Shown here: piece by piece, positions 6,426-14,246 of the stretch | Numbering within the stretch: position 1 is the first letter of the stretch | Layout: each line of letters begins with the position of its first letter | Source: Bacteroidales bacterium | GTDB lineage: Bacteria > Bacteroidota > Bacteroidia > Bacteroidales > UBA932 | Assembly: GCA_017447265.1 (NCBI GenBank) | Contig: JAFSOA010000006.1 | Coordinates: forward strand, 1 to 64,000 | Direction: 5' to 3' | DNA length: 64,000 nt | Translations under genes and position numbers: made by a program | The notes under the pieces: model-generated | Seen by the model: only the letters and a program-made list of their open reading frames with translations | Told to the model about the DNA's origin: nothing | Database searches by the model: none

Positions 6426-7387
6426 GACTGCCCGATTTCCGGTTGTGACGGAATGGCCATCAGTACATCATAACGTCCTTCTCCCTCGTCGGTAGAAAGC
6501 GTGAATGTATTCCCGTAAAGTAATGACAGCCGTTTCCTGATATTGTCCAGGCCGATACCCTGCCGCTTGTCGTCGTTGGAAGGATGCGAAGAATTGGAAC
6601 AGTGGAAGATTACCTTTCCGTCCTGCAGTTCAACCTTGGCGCGGATGAAGGAATCGGTCGAATAACTGATGCCATGCTTGAAAGCGTTTTCGACGAAAGA
6701 CGCCATCACCAGCGGCGGAACCGCTGCGCCGGAGCACTCCTCCGGGAAAATCGTCTCTATCCGGACGGCGTCCTCAGGATACCGGAGCCGCATCAGGGAA
6801 ATAAAGTGCTCGATGAAATCCAGTTCCTTCGCCAACGGAATGGTGGGTGCATCGCCCTCATACAGCAGAATTCGCATCATCTTGGAAAACTCTTCAATAC
6901 TCTCCTTGGCCTTTTCCGGATCGATATCCACCAGCGCGTGGATATTGTTGAGCGTGTTCATCAGAAAATGCGGATTGATCTGGTATCGCAGGGACTCCAG
7001 CCTTTGTTTGGTGTTCTCGGCCTCCAGTTCCTTCATCCTGCGTTCCCGGCGCCGGGACTCGACATAGAAATATGCGCCCAGGTCCACGCCCACCAGGAGG
7101 AACCCCATAATCAGCCGCGACGTTTCCGGACGCATCGGTCTCCACCGCTCCCGGGGTGAAGGCCCCTTTCCGTCCGGCACCGGTGGCGGCGGAGGCGCCA
7201 TCTCGTTCTGTCCGGGGGCAGGCGGCGGTCCCTGAGGACTGCCGGGCGGCGCGAAACACCAGGCTCCGAAGAGGATGAGCAGGGCTGCCGTGAGTCCCAT
7301 GTAGAGCGGAAGCCTCTTCCTGATGAGCGGAGCCAGGAGGAAATGATGGATCAAAACGAGGATGAGGAATGGGAGCAGCGTCTTCAT
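6422..7387 (-). CDS. LytS/YehU-type sensor histidine kinase
   Basis: A 321-residue membrane kinase. Helices lie at about residues 3-20, 28-46 and 92-109, with a very proline-rich loop between the second and third (residues 47-78). A short coiled coil leads into the His_kinase domain, with His140 in YQINPHFLMNTLNN as phosphoacceptor and ENAFKHG as the N box; a HATPase_c domain with GIGLDNIRKRL completes it. It phosphorylates the LytTR regulator encoded directly downstream. The lack of a recognisable sensor domain suggests it reads a membrane partner or the proline-rich loop's environment. Confidence 0.92.
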   Translation of the reverse strand: MKTLLPFLILVLIHHFLLAPLIRKRLPLYMGLTAALLILFGAWCFAPPGSPQGPPPAPGQNEMAPPPPPVPDGKGPSPRERWRPMRPETSRLIMGFLLVGVDLGAYFYVESRRRERRMKELEAENTKQRLESLRYQINPHFLMNTLNNIHALVDIDPEKAKESIEEFSKMMRILLYEGDAPTIPLAKELDFIEHFISLMRLRYPEDAVRIETIFPEECSGAAVPPLVMASFVENAFKHGISYSTDSFIRAKVELQDGKVIFHCSNSSHPSNDDKRQGIGLDNIRKRLSLLYGNTFTLSTDEGEGRYDVLMAIPSQPEIGQS

Positions 7388-7401
7388 TCACATTGTTTTT
7401 G

Positions 7402-7409
7402 CAAAAATA
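7402..7409 (-). promoter_or_regulatory. -7 box of the histidine kinase operon
   Basis: On the minus strand TATTTTTG lies 14 bp before the kinase ATG at 7387. No clear TTTG is present at the -33 distance, so activation by a regulator is possible. Confidence 0.45.
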
Positions 7410-7539
7410 CCACCTTTTTTTCATATGCCCCAGCGATTCGCTGAAGAAATAACGGCGTTCACTGAATACCGGCCGGTCTGCCGGCGTGTGGTGTAATTGT
7501 TGGTCATCTTTCGAAATCGTGTACTAAAACCTTTGTGTT

Positions 7540-9561
7540 ATGAAAAAGATCCTTTTGCTTCTGACAGCGATAACGCTTGCACTGACGGCTTGTGAGCAAG
7601 ACATTTTTCCTTTCGGTCCGGACGGGCCCGGTAGTTTTCCGGGAGACCAACAAGGTGTATCCAACTTGTATGACCCTTCTCTTGCATGGAGTGCGGACTC
7701 CTATGAGGCTGCCATCGGCTCGGAGAACAGTTTCCCTACCCTTTCGAACACATACAGCGTGACTGTCACCTATACCTCTTCCCATCCGGAAGTGGCCACG
7801 GTCAGCAGCAGTGGCGCCATTGCCCTTGTCGGCTCCGGTTCAACGCTGATAACGGCCTCCTCCGCTGCCGACGAGGTCTATTCGGCGTCCAGCGCTTCCT
7901 ATCTGCTGACCGTCGTGAACACCGCCGGCGGCGACGCGTATGACGGATCGCTCACTTTTGCATCCTCCGGTGACCCTTCGTCAGACGATGACATCTCCAC
8001 CACCACCTTCAAGGGGAAGATTACCATTGCTTTCTCGCAGACGGGCGACGCGGCTGTCACTGGCGACAGTTATGGATATGTATCCGTGGACGGCAACAAA
8101 GTCACGGTGAACAACACCGGCGGCGAGGTACTTGTCTATGAACTTACCGGCACCACCTCCAACGGTTTCTTCAAGGTCTATGGGGCCAAGAAACAGGCCA
8201 TCGTCCTGAACGGCGCAAGCATCACCAACCCGGATGGCGCGGCCATCAACAACCAGAACAAGAAACGTACGTTCATCGCCATATATGGCAACAATACGCT
8301 CTCGGACAGCGCTTCGGCGGCGTATGCCCAGGAAGGGGAAGAAGACTTGAAGGCCGTTCTCTTCAGCGAGGCGCAGTTGATCTTCAGCGGCAGTGGACTG
8401 CTCACCGTCAATGCACTGAACAAGCAGGACAAATCGGCCATCGCTACCGATGATTATATCCGCTTGATGAACGGTCCCACCATCAAGGTAAATGCCGGCA
8501 GCGGGGCCGGCCACGGCTTCAAGGGCAAAGATTATATCCAGCTTTCAGGTGGTTCTCTCGTCGTGTCCACGGCCGGCGATATGAAAAAAGGCATCACCAC
8601 CGACGATTATGTACTGGTGGAAGACGGCACGCACATGGTCTCAGTCACTGGCGGTGTGGCCTGGGACGATGAAGACTCCGAATACAGCGGAACGGCTGGC
8701 GTGAAGGCCGACAACTACTTCGCGATGACCGGCGGCTCGCTTACCATCAAGAATAGCGGCGACGGTGGCAAGGGAATCAATGCGGGGAGCTATGACTTTG
8801 ACACGGAGAACCATACGCTTTCTGACAGTTATATCTCAGGCGGCACGCTCACCGTGACCACCACCGGCCGTGAGGTCAACGATGTGTCCGCCAAGGGCAT
8901 CAAGATCGGCTGGGTGACCAAGAATGGCAACGGGGACCGCGCCAAAGTGACGGGATACGCCGGCAAGCTCACCATCAGCGGCGGCACTGTCACGGTGAAC
9001 AGCACGTACGGCGAAGGCCTGGAGGTCAAGGGGGACCTGGTCTTTGAAGGTGGCGAGACCGCAGTCTCTTCCGCGAATGAAGATGCCATCAACACCCAGG
9101 GAGACCTGACTGTAAACGGCGGATTCGTATATGCCTTCTCTTCCGGCAACGATGCCATGGACTCCAACGGCAACACGAAGTTGAATGGCGGTTACGTGAT
9201 GGCCATCTGCACCAGGGGAAATCCGGAAGTGGCCATCGACGCCAATACGGAAGAGGGCAAGAAATTGTATATCAACAGCGGGGCAACCCTCGTGGCGTAC
9301 GGCGGCCTGGAAAGCGGTTATTCCGCCTCCCAGAGCGTGTACAACATGAGCGGGACAGCAGGAGCCTGGAATGCTCTCCATAACGGCAAGTCCTTCATCG
9401 CCGCTTTCAAGGCGCCTTCCCGTATTGCCAATTTCATCGTCTCGGCCCCTTCGCTTACGAGCGGATATAAAGGAGTGAGCGTCAGCGGATATGGCCAGTG
9501 TGGCGGCGTCTGGGCAACGGACGGCATCTCCGGAGGCACCTCCGTTTCTCTCAAATTTTGA
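7540..9561 (+). CDS. surface lipoprotein with Ig-like and Cthe_2159-type carbohydrate-binding domains
   Basis: A 673-residue lipoprotein: signal peptide with lipobox LTAC, Cys18. Residues about 45-125 form a bacterial Ig-like (BIG_2-type) domain, with TYTSSHPEVATVSSSG. From about 135 onward is the Cthe_2159/DUF4353 beta-helix region, seen as repeated GGSLTIKNSG-, GGTLTVTTTG- and GGTVTVNSTYGEG-type rungs. The prototype from a cellulolytic Clostridium binds polygalacturonate and cellulose with calcium, so a cell-surface polysaccharide-binding role is likely. It stands alone, divergent from the two-component system and 37 bp before the AraC regulator. Confidence 0.82.
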   Translation: MKKILLLLTAITLALTACEQDIFPFGPDGPGSFPGDQQGVSNLYDPSLAWSADSYEAAIGSENSFPTLSNTYSVTVTYTSSHPEVATVSSSGAIALVGSGSTLITASSAADEVYSASSASYLLTVVNTAGGDAYDGSLTFASSGDPSSDDDISTTTFKGKITIAFSQTGDAAVTGDSYGYVSVDGNKVTVNNTGGEVLVYELTGTTSNGFFKVYGAKKQAIVLNGASITNPDGAAINNQNKKRTFIAIYGNNTLSDSASAAYAQEGEEDLKAVLFSEAQLIFSGSGLLTVNALNKQDKSAIATDDYIRLMNGPTIKVNAGSGAGHGFKGKDYIQLSGGSLVVSTAGDMKKGITTDDYVLVEDGTHMVSVTGGVAWDDEDSEYSGTAGVKADNYFAMTGGSLTIKNSGDGGKGINAGSYDFDTENHTLSDSYISGGTLTVTTTGREVNDVSAKGIKIGWVTKNGNGDRAKVTGYAGKLTISGGTVTVNSTYGEGLEVKGDLVFEGGETAVSSANEDAINTQGDLTVNGGFVYAFSSGNDAMDSNGNTKLNGGYVMAICTRGNPEVAIDANTEEGKKLYINSGATLVAYGGLESGYSASQSVYNMSGTAGAWNALHNGKSFIAAFKAPSRIANFIVSAPSLTSGYKGVSVSGYGQCGGVWATDGISGGTSVSLKF

Positions 9562-9562
9562 T

Positions 9563-9570
9563 TATCTTTG
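9563..9570 (+). promoter_or_regulatory. -7 box of the AraC-type regulator
   Basis: TATCTTTG fits TAnnTTTG exactly and lies 28 bp before the ATG at 9599. It directly follows the stop codon of the lipoprotein gene. The -33 region shows only GTTTC. Confidence 0.5.
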
Positions 9571-9598
9571 TTTCGCCAATCCGAGCGATCAACAAGTC

Positions 9599-10399
9599 AT
9601 GGAAACAAAGCCTCACTGGAGTCCGGAGGCGGACTATGCATCGTGTCCATTCCTCATCAGAAGAATGGACACGGTCGGTTATTACAAGCCGGCCGAGACG
9701 CCGGCGGCACAACTGCCGCTTGTAGGCTTCATTTATGTCATTTCCGGTGAAGTGCTTGTGGATGTGGAAGGCACTCCCTTTTTGTGCCAGCCGGGGCAGC
9801 TTCTTCTGATTCCGCAGCGGCACCCGTTTGCCATTCGGTATTATCGGAGCGCCATTGGGTATACCGGCGGTTTTGCTCCGTCCATCCTGCCTGATTCCAA
9901 GCCGCTGCGATTCCTGTCCGCCCCGATTCACCAAGGCTTCTGGTTTGACGAAGGAGCCTTCGTGTCCGAGCTGTTCAATATGCTCGCCATCGCCTTTGAA
10001 AGAGGCGACAACAGCTTTGTCGGGAAAGGACTGGACCTGCTTCTTTCGCGGATCAGGCCCAATCTTCCTGCAAGCATCCCTCCGGCCGTCAGCTCTTTTC
10101 TGGAGTCCGTATTCGATCCGGGCAGCATGCCCGGGACCCTTGCTTCCTATGCCGGCCAGGCAGGCATCAGCGAGAACTATCTGAGCCGGCTGGTGAAGCA
10201 GTCCACAGGCCGCAGCGTCGGCGCCTGGATTGACATCGTCCGCATCCAGCGCGCCAAGCGCCTGCTTTCGGCCACCAGCCTTTCCATCATTGACATCGCG
10301 GCCTCCGTCGGAGTGGAAGATCAGTCCTATTTTTCGCGCCTATTCAAGAAAGAGACAGGTATGACGCCATCCTCCTTCCGAAAAAAGATGCAAGGATAA
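9599..10399 (+). CDS. AraC-family transcriptional regulator
   Basis: A 266-residue regulator with an N-terminal cupin-like sensing domain (VLVDVEGTPFLCQPGQLLLIP at about residues 50-75) and a C-terminal pair of helix-turn-helix motifs (ISENYLSRLVKQSTG and DIAASVGVEDQSYFSRLFKKETG). The start METKPHWSPE at 9599 is chosen over a longer in-frame ATG at 9491 because the latter lies inside the preceding gene and upstream of the -7 box. Such proteins usually sense a small molecule and activate transcription; regulatory element copy B begins at its 3' end, so the downstream operon is a candidate target. Confidence 0.9.
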   Translation: METKPHWSPEADYASCPFLIRRMDTVGYYKPAETPAAQLPLVGFIYVISGEVLVDVEGTPFLCQPGQLLLIPQRHPFAIRYYRSAIGYTGGFAPSILPDSKPLRFLSAPIHQGFWFDEGAFVSELFNMLAIAFERGDNSFVGKGLDLLLSRIRPNLPASIPPAVSSFLESVFDPGSMPGTLASYAGQAGISENYLSRLVKQSTGRSVGAWIDIVRIQRAKRLLSATSLSIIDIAASVGVEDQSYFSRLFKKETGMTPSSFRKKMQG

Positions 10400-10460
10400 T
10401 CCTAATTCCATCCATTATCAGCCTAAAATATCCCGCTGCTTATAGCGATCTTTGCGTCGC
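10390..10460 (+). promoter_or_regulatory. regulatory element, copy B
   Basis: This element begins in the last codons of the AraC gene and aligns without gaps with 5219-5289. It contains ATAATCCTAA, CTAAAA and CGATCTTTGC; the last lies about 20 bp before the ATG of the DUF4491 gene. Conservation of non-coding sequence before two small membrane-protein genes implies a shared regulator. Confidence 0.55.
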
Positions 10461-10475
10461 AAAAAAGCAGTTGAT

Positions 10476-10802
10476 ATGAACTTCAACGGAATCATTGTAG
10501 GGGCAGCCGTGTTCCTGAGCATCGGCATCTGCCACCCGGCCGTCATCAAGATGGAGTATCGCTGGGGAAAACAATGCTGGTGGATCTGGCTGGTCGCAGG
10601 CCTGGGCTTCTCGGTCTTGTCCCTGTTCGTGAAAAATGATATTTTGTCCACCATCATCGGCGGATTCGCCTTCTCCTGCCTCTGGGGCATCGGCGAAATG
10701 TTCCTGCAGGAAAAGCGTGTGCTCCGAGGCTGGTTCCCCGAGAACCCGGCCCGGCACGAGTACTACGAGGCCCGCCGAAAAGAAATGCAGGGAAAGTTAT
10801 GA
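10476..10802 (+). CDS. DUF4491 family small membrane protein
   Basis: A 108-residue protein with three hydrophobic helices. Family marks are MNFNGIIVG at the start, HPAVIKMEYRWGKQCWWI in the middle and SCLWGIGEMFLQEKRVLRGWFPENP at the end, a pattern I associate with DUF4491 of Bacteroidales. No function is known. The start at 10476 is preferred to an ATG at 10452 because the latter falls within the shared regulatory element. It overlaps the next gene by 4 bp (ATGA), so the two form an operon. Confidence 0.8.
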   Translation: MNFNGIIVGAAVFLSIGICHPAVIKMEYRWGKQCWWIWLVAGLGFSVLSLFVKNDILSTIIGGFAFSCLWGIGEMFLQEKRVLRGWFPENPARHEYYEARRKEMQGKL

Positions 10803-11386
10803 GACGCATCGTTCTGACAATCATCTGCCTGGTGCTGGCCATGAGCGCGCCGGCGCAGGAGAAGAAAATCCTTAACGGTTTTGACGGGGGCATGATGGTC
10901 CACACCGGCTATCTGTCCGGCACGCTGGATGCGATAGGATATCAGGCGAAAGGCGCTCCCATGGGCATTGGCGGTGTCATTCATCTGCACCTGGGAGACC
11001 ATTTCCGTATCGGTACGGAAGGCTATATGTCGACGCTCCGTCAGCGAGGCAACGGAAGCTATCTGAAATATGGTTGGGGGGGTCTCCTGGCCGATTATTA
11101 TACGGTTCTGGGGCGCTTCCAACCCTATGCCGGACTTACACTGGGCGGCGGCGCCATGACCACACTCCTGATGTTCGAAGAACCGGCTTCGGCCTGGGCA
11201 CCCATCGACGACACCCGTTACCACAAGCAGGGATTCATGGCCATCGACCCTTTTGTCGGCTGCGATTTCATCGTAGCGGGTCCCATGCACCTGACACTCA
11301 AAGTAGACTATCTCTGCGCCCTGAGTGACGCAAAGCTTCTCCCACACGGTCCCCGTATCTATATCGGTTTCTTGTTTTATCACTAG
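10799..11386 (+). CDS. secreted beta-barrel-like protein of unknown function
   Basis: A 195-residue protein with a cleavable signal peptide ending near MSAPAQ. The rest alternates Gly-rich and aromatic strands (GGVIHLHLGDHFRIGTEGYM, YAGLTLGGGAMTTLLMF) and ends in an aromatic residue pattern (IGFLFYH) typical of outer-membrane beta-barrels of the OmpW/OMP_b-brl type. It is translationally coupled to the DUF4491 gene. Its 3' end overlaps the convergent patatin gene by 4 bp. Confidence 0.65.
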   Translation: MRRIVLTIICLVLAMSAPAQEKKILNGFDGGMMVHTGYLSGTLDAIGYQAKGAPMGIGGVIHLHLGDHFRIGTEGYMSTLRQRGNGSYLKYGWGGLLADYYTVLGRFQPYAGLTLGGGAMTTLLMFEEPASAWAPIDDTRYHKQGFMAIDPFVGCDFIVAGPMHLTLKVDYLCALSDAKLLPHGPRIYIGFLFYH

Positions 11387-12216
11387 CGAAGAAACACGTC
11401 CGGCAGGTGCTTCTTCTTCGGGAAGACGATCTTCTCTTTGGGAAGGACACGGTGATAGCCTTTCTCTTCCAGAACTTTGACCGTGCTGTCATAGCCCCGG
11501 AAAAACAGCTCTTCAATCTTGGACATGTCATAGGCCGTGCAGCCGGAGGTGTCCAGCTCGATGAAGATATCCGCCTGGTCCGCGTCGGCGGTGATGTTGG
11601 AGACCATCATCATCATGAACGAGCGTGAAGCCACCGAGATGAGGTTTTCCTTGAATTTTCCTTCTTCCAGGTGATTCAGATTGAGTGCGATGACGGTTTC
11701 GCACTTATCCCGGATGGCCGAAACCGGCAGGTTTTTGAACGCTCCCCCGTCCACATAATGGACGCCGTTGATGGTGAAGGGACGGAAGAGGACGGGAATG
11801 GAGCACGAAGCCACCACCCGCGGAGCGATCTCGCCTTTCGTAAACACCTTCGGGACACCGTGGTCCAGGTCGGATGCCACGACCACGGCTGGAATGGGGA
11901 GTTCTTCCAGGCGCGTGTACGGCAGGTTTTTCTGAAGAAGTTCCATGAGCGGACGGGAATCGAACAGCCCGCCCTTGGGGATGGCCGGCATCACGACATC
12001 CCTGAAAAAGTTCAATCCCTGGAACATTTCCACCATCTGCCTCGGCGCAAAGCCGGAGGCATACAGCGTTGCCACCAGGGATCCCGCGCTGGTCCCCGAG
12101 ACAATGTCGGGCCGGATGCCGTATTCATGGAGGGCTTGCAAAGCGCCGCAATGGGCTGCGCCCTTGGCTCCACCGCCGCTGAAAGCGATACCTAATGCAT
12201 ATTTCTTATTAGCCAT
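11383..12216 (-). CDS. patatin-like phospholipase
   Basis: A 277-residue serine lipid acyl hydrolase of the bacterial RssA/patatin type. The oxyanion motif is GGGAKG at about 14-19, the nucleophile Ser43 sits in GTSAG, and the catalytic Asp156 in DGGAFKN completes the dyad. There is no signal peptide, so it should act at the cytoplasmic side of the membrane. Substrate unknown. It has its own -7 box at 12238-12245 and converges with the beta-barrel gene. Confidence 0.92.
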   Translation of the reverse strand: MANKKYALGIAFSGGGAKGAAHCGALQALHEYGIRPDIVSGTSAGSLVATLYASGFAPRQMVEMFQGLNFFRDVVMPAIPKGGLFDSRPLMELLQKNLPYTRLEELPIPAVVVASDLDHGVPKVFTKGEIAPRVVASCSIPVLFRPFTINGVHYVDGGAFKNLPVSAIRDKCETVIALNLNHLEEGKFKENLISVASRSFMMMMVSNITADADQADIFIELDTSGCTAYDMSKIEELFFRGYDSTVKVLEEKGYHRVLPKEKIVFPKKKHLPDVFLR

Positions 12217-12237
12217 GACTTATTTCAAAAAAGTATG

Positions 12238-12245
12238 CAAAGATA
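12238..12245 (-). promoter_or_regulatory. -7 box of the patatin gene
   Basis: On the minus strand TATCTTTG lies 21 bp before the patatin ATG. It shares a short divergent region with the LolA-like gene. Confidence 0.55.
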
Positions 12246-12270
12246 GCGATAAAAGTGGTTTTATTTTTGC

Positions 12271-12278
12271 TTACTTTG
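12271..12278 (+). promoter_or_regulatory. -7 box abutting the LolA-like start codon
   Basis: TTACTTTG matches TAnnTTTG in 7 of 8 positions and ends 4 bp before the ATG at 12283. The expected transcription start would fall on or next to the start codon, implying a leaderless mRNA. Confidence 0.45.
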
Positions 12279-12282
12279 CCGC

Positions 12283-12909
12283 ATGATGAGAAAGATTGTG
12301 TGTTGTATGGCCGCGGGCCTGCTGTTGCTGGCTGCGGCATGGGGCCAGACCCCTGAAGAGATTGTCGCCCGAATGGAAAAATCCCTGGAGCCTGCTGAAA
12401 GCCAGGGGCTTTCGATGGCGATAGATTTCAAGATTCCCATTATCGGCACTTCTACCACGCAGGTCTACATCCTGGGCGGGAAGACCCGCTCGGAAACGCG
12501 CATCCTGGGACACGAGCTGGTCACCTTCTCCGACGGCGTAACCGACTGGGAATATGACAGTTTCAAGAAAGAGCTGACCATCGGGAAGGCGAAACCGGCG
12601 GAAAAGGCCGATGGCTCCGAAGCCGAGATGTTCGAAGGTATCACGGAGGGCTACGATGTCTCCTTGCAGAAAGAGACGACCGACGCCTGGCATCTGCGCT
12701 GCAAGAAAAACAAAAACAACCCGGAAAAAGACGCTCCGGACCGGATGGACCTGGTGGTCTCCAAGAAGAACCATCTTCCCATCAGCTTGACAGCCAAGAT
12801 AGAAGGCATCAAGATTGTCCTGCACGACCTGGTTGTCGGCGTGGACCCGGCGAAAGTCACTTTCCGCATGGAGGATTATCCGGGCGCCAAAATCATCGAC
12901 AAACGCTGA
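12283..12909 (+). CDS. LolA-like periplasmic protein
   Basis: A 208-residue exported protein with a signal peptide ending near AAAWGQ. The mature part follows LolA-like order: TPEEIVARMEKSL, a beta-rich core with YILGGKTRSETRI and VTDWEYDSFKKELTIG, and the closing VTFRMEDYPGAKIIDKR, which resembles the family C-terminus. LolA carries lipoproteins across the periplasm, but Bacteroidota have several divergent LolA-fold proteins, so a true carrier role is only likely. A second ATG lies 3 bp downstream. A strong hairpin follows the stop. Confidence 0.72.
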   Translation: MMRKIVCCMAAGLLLLAAAWGQTPEEIVARMEKSLEPAESQGLSMAIDFKIPIIGTSTTQVYILGGKTRSETRILGHELVTFSDGVTDWEYDSFKKELTIGKAKPAEKADGSEAEMFEGITEGYDVSLQKETTDAWHLRCKKNKNNPEKDAPDRMDLVVSKKNHLPISLTAKIEGIKIVLHDLVVGVDPAKVTFRMEDYPGAKIIDKR

Positions 12910-12914
12910 ACGAC

Positions 12915-12941
12915 GAGGGGGCGGCTGACAGCCGCCCCCTC
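12915..12941 (+). terminator. strong hairpin after the LolA-like gene
   Basis: GAGGGGGCGGC pairs perfectly with GCCGCCCCCTC, an 11-bp stem with the loop TGACA, 5 bp after the stop codon. There is no U-tract, so it may act as an RNA-stabilising 3' end rather than a classic intrinsic terminator. Confidence 0.65.
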
Positions 12942-12989
12942 GGTGCGAAAAGATGAGGCTGTTTACACGTCGGCACGTGCCATCGCGTC

Positions 12990-13021
12990 TTTGTACAATC
13001 CCATTATTTTTTGTACTTTTA
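12990..13021 (+). promoter_or_regulatory. promoter of nagA
   Basis: TTTG at 12990-12993 and TACTTTTA at 13014-13021 (7 of 8 to TAnnTTTG) are 20 bp apart, 23 bp before the chosen ATG at 13045. Confidence 0.5.
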
Positions 13022-13044
13022 CGGCAATTTTCAAGTCCGCAGCC

Positions 13045-14211
13045 ATGATTATCGTCAATGCGAGGGTTATTTTCCCCGGTGAAATTCGCGATGGCCTGGC
13101 CATCGTCTGTGAAAACGGAATCATCAAAGACATTCTGCCCGCCGCCCGGCTTGGCGAAAACGTAGAGACCGTCGACGCCGGCGGCCTGTACCTCTCACCC
13201 GGCTTCGTCGACATCCACGTCCATGGCGGCGGCGGATACGGTTTTATGGACGGCACGCCCGAATCCATCGCCGGCGCCGCCCGTTTCCATCTCTCGCACG
13301 GCACCACTTCCATTGTGCCCACCACCCTCACCTGCCCCGACGAAGACCTCTACCAGGTGTTCGATGCGTTCCGCCAGGTGAAGGAAAGCCATCCTGCTTT
13401 CGACCTGCTGGGCCTGCATCTCGAAGGGCCATTCCTCAATCCGGCCAAGTGCGGCGGCCAGGATCCCGCCTTTCTGGCACTTCCCGATGTGAAGCGCGCC
13501 CAGGAAATCCTGCGCCACAGCGACAACGTGATCCGATGGAGCGTAGCGCCGGAACTGGACGGAGCGCTGGAACTGGGCAAAATGCTCGCTCATCGCGGCA
13601 TCGTCGTGTCCGTAGCCCACACGGTCGCTTCGTTCGACCAGGTCGAAGCCGCCATGTTTGCCGGATACTCCATGATGACGCATTTCTATTCGGCCATGTC
13701 AGCCTGCTACAAGGTGGGCTGCTACCGGGTGCCCGGCGCCGTGGAAGCCGGCTACCTGCTCGACGGCCTGTCGGTCGAAATGATCGCCGACGGCAAGCAT
13801 CTGCCGAAAGAGATTCTGCGCATGGTCTGGAAATTCAAGGGCGCTGACCGCGTGGCCCTCTGCACCGACGCGCTCACGCCGGCCGGCAAACCGGAAGGCA
13901 CCATCTTCTACAACGGCCGTCCGCCCCACGGCGCCAAGGGCGTCATCCACGACGGCGTGGGCAAACTCATTGACCACTCAGCCCTTGCCGGCAGCGTGTG
14001 CACCGCCGAACGGCTGGTCCGCGTCATGTACAAGGAAGCGGCCGTTCCGCTTCCGGACGCCGTGGAGATGATGACGCTCTCGCCCGCCAAGATGGTCCGG
14101 GCACATCGCAAGGGATCGATCCGCCTCGGCAAGGATGCGGACTTCGTCCTCTTCGACGACGACATCAATGTCAAGGCCGTCTACACCGCCGGCAAGAAAG
14201 TAGAACGCTAG
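13045..14211 (+). CDS. nagA: N-acetylglucosamine-6-phosphate deacetylase
   Basis: A 388-residue cytoplasmic amidohydrolase that removes acetate from GlcNAc-6-phosphate in amino-sugar recycling. The metal and catalytic residues align with the family: HVH at 58-60, Glu127 in HLEGPF, His192 in VAHT, His213 in MTHFYSAM and Asp275 in CTDALTPAG. The usual KGAH after the Glu motif reads KCGGQ here, so the substrate loop is slightly unusual. The ATG at 13045 fits the family start MIIVNARV; a longer frame from 12943 would cross the promoter. No nagB is adjacent. Confidence 0.92.
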   Translation: MIIVNARVIFPGEIRDGLAIVCENGIIKDILPAARLGENVETVDAGGLYLSPGFVDIHVHGGGGYGFMDGTPESIAGAARFHLSHGTTSIVPTTLTCPDEDLYQVFDAFRQVKESHPAFDLLGLHLEGPFLNPAKCGGQDPAFLALPDVKRAQEILRHSDNVIRWSVAPELDGALELGKMLAHRGIVVSVAHTVASFDQVEAAMFAGYSMMTHFYSAMSACYKVGCYRVPGAVEAGYLLDGLSVEMIADGKHLPKEILRMVWKFKGADRVALCTDALTPAGKPEGTIFYNGRPPHGAKGVIHDGVGKLIDHSALAGSVCTAERLVRVMYKEAAVPLPDAVEMMTLSPAKMVRAHRKGSIRLGKDADFVLFDDDINVKAVYTAGKKVER

Positions 14212-14218
14212 AAAAAAG

Positions 14219-14239
14219 ATGCCGGGTCAAGCCCGGCAT
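14219..14239. terminator. bidirectional intrinsic terminator
   Basis: ATGCCGGG pairs with CCCGGCAT around the loop TCAAG, flanked by an A-run before and a T-run (14243-14247) after. It serves nagA on the plus strand and probably the convergent DUF4301 gene on the minus strand. Confidence 0.75.
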
Positions 14240-14246
14240 GACGTTT

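Noticed and set aside
14219..14239. A REP-type mobile repeat
   Set aside because: The hairpin with flanking A and T runs is adequately explained as a bidirectional terminator.
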